NCBI GenBank assembly: GCA_003241695.1
Contig: QFPN01000014.1
Location: forward strand, 1-64,000
Length of the DNA: 64,000 nt
Source of the DNA: Ancylobacter novellus
GTDB taxonomy: Bacteria; Pseudomonadota; Alphaproteobacteria; Rhizobiales; Methylopilaceae
Direction of reading: 5' to 3'
The notes under the pieces were generated by a model, which was given only the letters and a program-made list of their open reading frames with translations, ran no database searches and had not been told where the DNA came from. Both the position numbers and the translations under genes were made by a program. Positions 58,455 through 64,000 of the stretch are shown here, piece by piece. Numbering within the stretch: the stretch's first letter is position 1; every line of letters begins with the position of its first letter.

Positions 58455-59057
58455 ATGATCGCGTCCTCGGACTACAAGTTCGTATTGTTGTGCAATCCTA
58501 AGACAGCGACCACCGCTTTTGAGTCCGCCTATAACCGATATGCAGATTTCAGGCTGGGGCCTCGGCCGAAGTGGAAGCACATCAACTATCGGAAATATAA
58601 AAATATATTTGGTGATTATTTCGAGCATGAGGGGTGCGACGTCTATGTGGTGGTCCGCCATCCGATCAGCACGCTCGTGAGCTGGTATAGCTACCGCGCC
58701 CGATCGGAAATTGCTGACCCCACGCACGCCAATTACGTCAACTACACGGGCGGCATGTCGTTCGAGCGTTTCGTAGACGAGTGGAGCCGTCCGAACGCCC
58801 CAAGTTTTGCGCGCGTCACCAACTTCATGGATTTCTGCTCCACGGAAGACAAGAAGCTTGCGCCCCTAAAATACTTTCGGTTCGAGGACATTGGCCGCTT
58901 GAATGAGGTGCTGTCCTCGAAGGTCGGCGCAGACGTGCAGTTGCCCGTCGTGAACAGGTCGTCGTCCGCGACTGTCGATTACGACCGCGACGCGGTCAGC
59001 CGCGTGCCGCGAATGGCGAGGCTCATCGAGGCCTATGAAGGCATCCGCTTCGAATGA
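58455..59057 (+). CDS. Sulfotransferase-like protein 5
   Basis: A 200-residue protein with a clear 5'-phosphosulfate loop FVLLCNPKTATTAFESAYNR and 3'-phosphate motif CDVYVVVRHPISTLVSWYSY (RHP..S). KWKHINYRKYKNIFGDYFEH lies between them. These two together are the best sulfotransferase signature in the window. I chose the ATG at 58455; the open frame upstream is not homologous. Its stop overlaps the next gene's ATG as ATGA. Confidence 0.82.
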   Translation: MIASSDYKFVLLCNPKTATTAFESAYNRYADFRLGPRPKWKHINYRKYKNIFGDYFEHEGCDVYVVVRHPISTLVSWYSYRARSEIADPTHANYVNYTGGMSFERFVDEWSRPNAPSFARVTNFMDFCSTEDKKLAPLKYFRFEDIGRLNEVLSSKVGADVQLPVVNRSSSATVDYDRDAVSRVPRMARLIEAYEGIRFE

Positions 59058-60163
59058 AGGGCGCGCACGCGACTCCTTGGCCATTGGCCGCGCACGGCGC
59101 CGACGCCTTGAACGCCCGCGCGCTTTCCGTCGATTGGTCCCGACTTGGGGGCTATGGCCGGCGGCGGTGGAAAAGCCCGGCCGTCGCGCTAGCCGGCTTC
59201 GTTCTTGCCGCATTGGCGTTCTCTCCGGTGTTCGCCTACGTCTGCCCGACGCCGCCGCCGGCGGTCGAGAAGGTCGAGGGCCTGAATTTCTATGCCGACG
59301 CGCGTGGGTCGATCGTTGACTCCTCGCGGTCGCTACAAAATCGCGAGATGTCGCGGCCGGTTCGGACTTTCGAGGAGGACCTCGCGCGGCTCGCCACTGC
59401 GGCTCAGCGCGGAGACGCGGGAGCCGGCGCCTGCGTCGGCGGCTGGCTCGCAGACTGGGCACGGCGAGGAGCTATGACAGCGGAGCCGGCCACGGCGCAG
59501 GGCCGCTTCATTCGTCGCTGGGCGACCGTCGCGGCGGCGATGGCCTATCTAAGAGCGAAGGCGGACGTTTCCGAGAAGGATCGGGAGGTGATCAAGCCCT
59601 GGCTGCTGCGGCTGGCGGTCACGGCGTCGATGCCGCCGGATCTCCGCGCCGACAAACGGAACAATCATTTCTACTGGGCGGCTTTCGCCGTTGGGGCGGC
59701 GGGCCTAGCGGTCGATGACGATCGGCTCATCGATCAAGCGCGCGCTGCTTACGGTGCAGCTCTTCGCGACATTCAGCTTGACGGCCATCTGCCACGAGAA
59801 GCGCGTCGAGGCGGGAAAGCGTGGGCCTATCACGACTTCTCGGCGCTGCCGCTGGTCATGCTGGCCGAAATTGGCGCCCGGAAGGGCGAAGACTGGTATT
59901 CATACCAGAATGGAGCGCTGCATCGTCTTGTGGCCTTCGTGCTCTCAGGCTACCGCGACCCGCGAGAAGTGGAGCGCAGGTCCGGAACGAAGCAGAAAGC
60001 GGGCGGGCTGGACCGGCGTCTCGATTGGTATCCACTTTATGCCCGCCGTTTCCCTGACCGCGTCCGAGATTACAAAGACCTCGGTCTCGACACGCGCAAC
60101 TATTGGGACCGTCGGGTCGGCGGCGACATGCGCGTGCTCGCGGAACGTTGGATCAATCGCTGA
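59054..60163 (+). CDS. Alginate-lyase-family protein (AlgL-like)
   Basis: A 369-residue protein with a hydrophobic signal/anchor at about residues 42-62 (SPAVALAGFVLAALAFSPVF) followed by the Pro-rich linker CPTPPPAVEK. The lyase core includes RADKRNNHFYWAAFAVGAAG, the RNNH-x-YW motif with catalytic Asn/His of the PL5 alginate lyases, and GKAWAYHDFSALPLVMLAEI. An Arg after NNH..W is retained. Such periplasmic lyases trim or clear exopolysaccharide during export. Substrate here is unknown and may not be alginate. ATGA overlap with the sulfotransferase gene. Confidence 0.82.
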   Translation: MKGAHATPWPLAAHGADALNARALSVDWSRLGGYGRRRWKSPAVALAGFVLAALAFSPVFAYVCPTPPPAVEKVEGLNFYADARGSIVDSSRSLQNREMSRPVRTFEEDLARLATAAQRGDAGAGACVGGWLADWARRGAMTAEPATAQGRFIRRWATVAAAMAYLRAKADVSEKDREVIKPWLLRLAVTASMPPDLRADKRNNHFYWAAFAVGAAGLAVDDDRLIDQARAAYGAALRDIQLDGHLPREARRGGKAWAYHDFSALPLVMLAEIGARKGEDWYSYQNGALHRLVAFVLSGYRDPREVERRSGTKQKAGGLDRRLDWYPLYARRFPDRVRDYKDLGLDTRNYWDRRVGGDMRVLAERWINR

Positions 60164-60654
60164 CAGGCGCGCACAGCTAGAGATGTTTGATCTCGCCATA
60201 TGATGGTGCAGTCTTTTGGGCGGACTAGAAGGAAGTTCTGTGGGCTATGTCGAGCATGGGGCGACACGTTTACAGTGTCGGGCCGTCGAGCGATACCGTT
60301 TGAGTACAAGAGAGGCTGAGAACTCAGACGAAGCGCTGTGGCACAACCATAAGGTCGTCGTGAAGTAGCGCAAGCGCATGCGGTCGCCAATCTGAAGACC
60401 GGTCCAACCGAGATCGACGGTGCTGCTGGTAGAGGGTAAGGAGGTTGGCGACACCTTCCGGCGGCATAGGCTTTGCCGCTGGACGACTCATCTATGGGCT
60501 TAAGCCGATGATCCCGCATCTTACGCGCTCGTCGCTGCAACGGTGCTGGCCTGCCCCCTGAGAAGTGGTCCTACTCGGGGTATGCCTTCGGCCAGTTGGG
60601 GTCTTGCCTCTGACTTTAGTCCGCTCAGGAGGCGACCTTTCGAGCGTATTGACC
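60164..60654. other. Degenerate region before the IS3 remnant
   Basis: No confident gene. Open frames on both strands have mixed composition. At 60553-60567 the sequence CTGAGAAGTGGTCC resembles an IS end and lies just beyond the transposase remnant. It probably marks an old insertion site; I cannot identify the original gene. Confidence 0.35.
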
Positions 60655-60985
60655 TCAGTGAGCGAAGGTCTTTGGCGTCAAGTGACCCAGGCCGAGTGGG
60701 GCCGTTCCGTGTTGTAGTCGATCCTCCTTCGATCCGGTCACGGGCGTCGGGCAGCGACAGGAATCGACGTGTGTTGAGACATTCGGCTCGGATGCGAGCG
60801 TTGAACGCCTCGATGAAGGCGTTGTCGGTCGGCGTTCCGGGTCTTGAGAAGTCCAATTCGACGCCGTTGAGGTAGGCCCACTGGTCAAGCAGCCGGCCAG
60901 CGAACTCAGGTCGTTGTCGACGCGGATCTTCTTTGGCTTGCCGGACCTGACGCCGCTGTCCGGGTTCTTCATGTGAGTGGATGAC
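60655..60985 (-). mobile_element. IS3-family transposase remnant (OrfB, C-terminal part)
   Basis: Fragments of an IS3-type DDE integrase in several frames: KPKKIRVDND, then after a one-base frameshift EFAGRLLDQWAYLNGVELDF, DFSRPGTPTDNAFIEAFNAR (with the catalytic Asp and Glu spacing), RIRAECLNTRRFLSLPDAR and finally NTERPHSAWVT. At least two frameshifts and no N-terminus. It is inactive. Confidence 0.8.
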
Positions 60986-61099
60986 TGTTCACGAATGCGC
61001 GATATCAGCCCAAGGTTGACTTGACGGTAAAAAAACAACCTAAGAACCTCTCAAGATTGTCACTTCGACGATTGAAATCAACACCTGATCGGGCAGATC

Positions 61100-61294
61100 A
61101 TGCATCTCTCGAGCGATGTATTCTCTATCAGCAAGAGGCTTCTCGACATCGAGGATGCTATTGCTGATGTTATTATTAAGCTCGAAGCTCTAAATGACAC
61201 AGTAAAGAGAATCCCTCATTCGCCCGACTACGACGCGAGGGATGTCGTCCAGGCCGTCCTAGACGCGCTCCGCCCGCTAAGGGATCGGAGATAA
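61100..61294 (+). CDS. Small helical protein, unknown
   Basis: A 64-residue mostly helical, amphipathic frame: SSDVFSISKRLLDIEDAIAD, VIIKLEALNDTVKRIPHSPD and VVQAVLDALRPLRDRR. Lower GC than neighbours, weak ribosome site, surrounded by remnants. It may be a true accessory protein or an open frame by chance. Confidence 0.35.
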   Translation: MHLSSDVFSISKRLLDIEDAIADVIIKLEALNDTVKRIPHSPDYDARDVVQAVLDALRPLRDRR

Positions 61295-61539
61295 ACCCTC
61301 ACCTTACTAATTCAGGTCCACCGCTCCCGAAGCAGGCATTAGATCTTCAGCCTTATCTCATCATCCCTTTCGCGCGCTCCGATCATTTCGACCAGTTCGA
61401 GAGTGAGCGGCCCAGCATCTATGTGGCCGATTGCGAGGTGCTAAGCGCCTTGGTTCTGGAGCGCCTCTGAAAAACGTGAGCGCCTCTGGTCTGTGAGGGT
61501 CCCCCCGGATTTGTATCCGGTCTTAATGTGAGGCTCCGG
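61295..61539. other. Region with gene remnants and a stem-loop
   Basis: An open but start-less frame running to the TGA at 61468-61470 reads as coding (FDQFESERPSIYVADCEVLS), probably the end of a lost gene. CCGGAT-TTGT-ATCCGG (61505-61520) forms a small stem-loop just before the large palindrome. Confidence 0.35.
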
Positions 61540-61575
61540 GCCTCATTGGCCGGGGTTAACCCCGGCCAATGAGGC
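61540..61575. repeat. 36-base perfect palindrome
   Basis: A perfect inverted repeat with no spacer, left half GCCTCATTGGCCGGGGTT and right half AACCCCGGCCAATGAGGC, centred on GTTAAC between 61557 and 61558. It ends directly at the truncated 5' end of the GNAT remnant. It can form a cruciform or a very stable RNA hairpin and is unlike the IS remnants nearby. Confidence 0.9.
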
Positions 61576-61855
61576 GAATTGTGGCTGGGCGCGGCGCACC
61601 GGGGCAGGGGGCTTGCGACCGAGGTCGCGCGCCGTGCTCGACGTCGCGTTCGAGATCACGGGGGCCGCGGCCGCGACGGCGCGCTGCCGCGTCACCAATC
61701 CCGCCTCGCGCGGAGTGCTGGAGCGCTGCGGCTTCTAGTGGGAAGGCGGAGGCTTCGTGCGCGCGGCCGGAGCGCCGGGTTCGGTCGCGGTCGACGTCTT
61801 CCGCCTCGACCGCGACCTGTTCCTGTCGCTGAAGGAATGGGGGCTGCAACGCGGC
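61573..61855 (+). pseudogene. GNAT acetyltransferase remnant
   Basis: The C-terminal part of a GNAT-family acetyltransferase: GELWLGAAHRGRGLATEVAR (acetyl-CoA-binding R/Q-x-x-G-x-G/A type), then a frameshift at about 61632, VLDVAFEITGAAAATARCRV, TNPASRGVLERCGF and an in-frame TAG at 61736-61738 where relatives have Gln, followed by WEGGGFVRAAGAPGSVAVDVF. The 5' part is lost at the palindrome and the 3' end at an ISL3 fragment. Confidence 0.8.
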
Positions 61856-62435
61856 TACGGTTGCGATCTCACGATCGGGCAGCAGGGCGACAGGACGCCG
61901 ACGCTCGAGGCCGAGGACGATCGATCCATAGCGGCAGATGCCTCGGACGGCTAGTCGTCGACGCCGACGACATGGAGCGGCGCATCCGGCTTCATCGTCC
62001 GTCTCCGTACGCCCCGCAGCAGCGTGTCGTTGTGACCGGCAGCATGAGGCGTCGAGCAAGGCCTGCTCCCGGCCGCCCGCCCAGCGCCAGGCCAAGATGA
62101 TGGACAACGGTCTCCAGCCGTTCGGCCCGTCGAGCTCGATGGCCCAGAAAGCCGGCGAAGGGCTCCCCGAAGATCCGCCGCGGGCAGCTCGCCTGTTCGC
62201 ACACGAACCGTCTCGCCGTCAGGCGCAGCCGAACTGGGCGCCCGGCGAACGGCAGGTCGGGGACTGTGGGGACATAGCGGCTGTGAATGCGCTGGGCCGG
62301 TGAATAGCAAAGCGGACACCGAGCATCCGCCGCCTTCGACCGAAGACCTTTATGCCGCTCGCCTCGACCTTCACCCGATCTACGATGAGCCCAGCGGGCG
62401 CCAACGCGTTCGCTCGGAAGCAAGTGGTCATGACG
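61856..62435 (-). mobile_element. ISL3-family transposase remnant
   Basis: N-terminal half of an ISL3 (IS204/IS1001/IS1096/IS1165) transposase in three frames: LIVDRVKVEASGIKVFGRRR, RCPLCYSPAQRIHSRYVPTV with the zinc-finger CPLC, then VCEQASCPRRIFGEPFAGFL, LVVHHLGLALGGRP-type helix, NDTLLRGVRRRTMKPDAPLH and VVGVDD before a stop, followed by YGSIVLGLERRRPVALLPDR. It is truncated at both ends, at the GNAT remnant and at the GIY-YIG gene. Confidence 0.8.
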
Positions 62436-62833
62436 GTGCTTTCGCCGGCTTCGACTACGTGAGCCTCGATTTCTCGATGCTCGAAACAATCGTCAGGATC
62501 GAACGCCTCGACTGGAAGACAGCTTTGCAGAACGTGAAGGGCGTCTACCTCATCGTCGATAAGAGCTCCGGAAAGAAATACGTGGGATCGGCCTACAACG
62601 GTGTCGGCATATGGTCTCGCTGGTCGGGCTACGTGACCAGCGGTCACGGGTGGAACGTGGCGCTCGTGGAATTGTTGGCGAACAAAGGTGTAGCCTACGC
62701 TAGGGAAAACTTCCGCATGACATTGCTGGAAGCGTGGCCCTACCGGACCGAGGACAGGATTATCATCGGCCGCGAGACTCACTGGAAGGAGGCGCTGCTG
62801 ACCCGCGGCGACTTCGGCTACAATAGGAACTGA
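62300..62833 (+). CDS. GIY-YIG nuclease-domain protein, 5' truncated
   Basis: The open frame is 177 residues but real homology starts near 62435 (FDYVSLDFSMLETIVRIERL); the first about 45 residues are antisense to the ISL3 remnant. NVKGVYLIVDKSSGKKYVGS is the GIY-YIG core (GVYLIV, YVGSA), with the catalytic Arg region as GIWSRWSGY and the helix TEDRIIIGRETHWKEALLTR (Glu metal ligand). Full relatives are longer at the N-terminus, so the gene has lost its front by IS insertion. Probably inactive in vivo. Could be an accessory restriction or defence nuclease originally. Confidence 0.78.
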   Translation: MNSKADTEHPPPSTEDLYAARLDLHPIYDEPSGRQRVRSEASGHDGAFAGFDYVSLDFSMLETIVRIERLDWKTALQNVKGVYLIVDKSSGKKYVGSAYNGVGIWSRWSGYVTSGHGWNVALVELLANKGVAYARENFRMTLLEAWPYRTEDRIIIGRETHWKEALLTRGDFGYNRN

Positions 62834-62861
62834 TCATCGCCGATCTCGAAGTGCTGGTTGC

Positions 62862-63269
62862 GTGCCCCGTCATCCGCTTGTCGTCTTTGTTGATGAAGCC
62901 CACCAATTTCTTGAAAGAACTATAGACGATGACTACGCGTCGATGCGCTCGGACGCGGTGGTTCTGATCGCCGAGGAAGGCCGTAAGTACGGGCTGGCCT
63001 GCGTGCTAGCGACACAACGGCCGCGGGACGTGCCGGCGGACGTCCTCAGCCGGCTAGGCACGGTCTTCGTCCACCGCCTGACCAACTACCAGGCCCGTGA
63101 GGCGGACGAGCGCGCGTGCGGCGACCTGGATCGCGGTGCTGCCCGGTTTCAGGCAGACCTTCCCGAGCTTCTTCGACGACACGCCCAAACCTCCCTCGCG
63201 ACGTCGATACTGACGCTCTGTTCGGCAGGGAATGAAGTCGTTTCTGGCGCCCACCCGCGGACGATTTGA
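62862..63269 (+). pseudogene. HerA/DUF87-like ATPase fragment
   Basis: The C-terminal ATPase part of a HerA-like helicase: HPLVVFVDEAHQFLERTIDD (Walker B), AVVLIAEEGRKYGLACVLAT, QRPRDVPADVLSRLGTVFVH and RLTNYQAREADERACGDLDR. The Walker A part is missing, and the last 35 residues (FQADLPELLRRHAQ...) are off-family, indicating a frameshift near 63145. HerA proteins process DNA ends with NurA or act in defence systems. Decayed. Confidence 0.8.
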
Positions 63270-63410
63270 AACGCCGGCGATCGACGGCGGGACGCCACCC
63301 CTATGATGAAACAAACAGCCGAGTTTGACCCAAAGCAGTCGTCGCGCTGATCCGCTTGCAGGCCACCTGCAGGAGCATTTTATCCTCACAAGTTGGACGT
63401 CCGATCCGGC

Positions 63411-64000
63411 TCAGGCTGTCAGCCGGTAGCCGACGCCCGGCTCCGTCAGCAGTAGCGTGGGGCGGGACGGATCGACCTCGAGCTTCACGCGCAACTGGCG
63501 GATGAACACCCGCAGCGAGGTCTGGTCGCCCTCGTCCAGTCCCCAAGCGGCGCGGAACAGATAGCGATGGGTCAGCACCTTGCCGGCATGAACCACCAGC
63601 TCCCGAAAGATTGCGAATTCCTTGGGACTGAGCTTCACCTCCGCCCCGCCGCGCGTGACGAGATGGCGTGCGAGATCGACCGTCAGTGGGCCGACGACGA
63701 ACACAGGTTCGGCGCCGCGGTCGGCGAGCCTGTGCCGGAGTGCGGCGCGCATGCGCGCCATCAGTTCGTCGGTCCCGAAGGGCTTCGTCACATAGTCGTC
63801 GGCGCCGAGATCGAGCGCCGCGACCTTGGCGGCCTCGTCTCCGCGCGCGGAAAGCACGAGGATCGGCACCGGGCTCTGCGCCCGGATCTCACGAATGACG
63901 TCGAGCCCGTCCATGTCCGGGAGGCCGAGGTCGAGCAAGACGAGTTCCGGCGAGACATGGCGGAGCAGTCGAAGCGCTTCGGCGGCTGTGTCGGCCTCAA
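63411..64000 (-). CDS. kdpE: KdpE-like response regulator (5' end outside window)
   Basis: An OmpR/PhoB-type response regulator missing about the first 30 residues. The receiver part starts with EADTAAEALRLLRHVSPELV, then LLDLGLPDMDGLDVIREIRA (phosphoacceptor Asp), PILVLSARGDEAAKVAALDL and DDYVTKPFGTDELMARMRAA. The DNA-binding wing (KLSPKEFAIFRELVVHAGKV, LFRAAWGLDEGDQTSLRVFI, LLTEPGVGYRLTA) matches KdpE. Known family members control high-affinity potassium uptake with the sensor KdpD. KdpD and the kdpABC genes would be beyond the right edge. Confidence 0.85.
   Translation of the reverse strand, partial: EADTAAEALRLLRHVSPELVLLDLGLPDMDGLDVIREIRAQSPVPILVLSARGDEAAKVAALDLGADDYVTKPFGTDELMARMRAALRHRLADRGAEPVFVVGPLTVDLARHLVTRGGAEVKLSPKEFAIFRELVVHAGKVLTHRYLFRAAWGLDEGDQTSLRVFIRQLRVKLEVDPSRPTLLLTEPGVGYRLTA

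Noticed and set aside
1..64000. CRISPR arrays, tRNA or rRNA genes
   Set aside because: No regularly spaced repeat of CRISPR type, no TTCGA-type T-loops with matching stems and no rRNA-like sequence were recognised in the gaps read.

Overview
The window is a high-GC alphaproteobacterial chromosome segment. Codon use, the DUF3489/DUF2924/serine-recombinase module, the NodS-like methyltransferase, the YciF-type and Crp-type stress genes and the caa3-like oxidase all point to Hyphomicrobiales. The species cannot be named from sequence alone. No rRNA, tRNA or CRISPR array was seen.

Layout. 0-2 kb: a catalase cut by the window edge and three small proteins. 1.9-8.2 kb: a tightly overlapping seven-gene minus-strand operon with four glycosyltransferases, an acyl-CoA dehydrogenase homologue, a PIG-L-type deacetylase and a NodS-like methyltransferase. 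The enzyme mix recalls Nod-factor logic. 8.2-10 kb: a YciF-like protein, a small conserved protein and a Crp/Fnr regulator, with two near-identical palindromic sites. 10.5-19.7 kb: an SrpA-type catalase and YdeP-type molybdopterin oxidoreductase operon, then a cytochrome c oxidase operon (CoxB with fused cytochrome c, a CoxA-CoxC fusion, CtaG, a triheme cytochrome). 19.7-21.9 kb: a TIGR02587/TIGR02588 pair, a frameshifted folB and a small protein.

22-30.2 kb is an accessory island. It holds DUF3489, DUF2924 and a frameshifted serine recombinase, then a four-copy iteron-like array, a TetR-like gene starting inside tandem palindromes, a DUF5681 protein, and a ParB-methyltransferase fusion. It ends with a PD-(D/E)XK nuclease-like gene coupled to a zinc-ribbon gene, facing a small controller-like HTH gene across a C-box-like site. 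This last group is my best candidate for an undescribed restriction/defence-like system.

30.5-60.2 kb is a large glycan locus: about seven glycosyltransferase proteins (one with two catalytic domains), two polysaccharide pyruvyl transferases, five sulfotransferase-like proteins, an acyl carrier protein, two serine-hydrolase-like proteins, a GSCFA protein, a methyltransferase-TPR fusion, a BNR_4 protein and an alginate-lyase-like protein. Together they suggest a sulfated, pyruvylated and perhaps acylated surface glycan. No flippase, polymerase, ABC exporter or initiating transferase is in the window, so export must be encoded elsewhere.

60.2-63.3 kb is a graveyard of IS and gene remnants containing a 36-bp perfect palindrome. 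The window ends in a KdpE-like response regulator cut by the edge.
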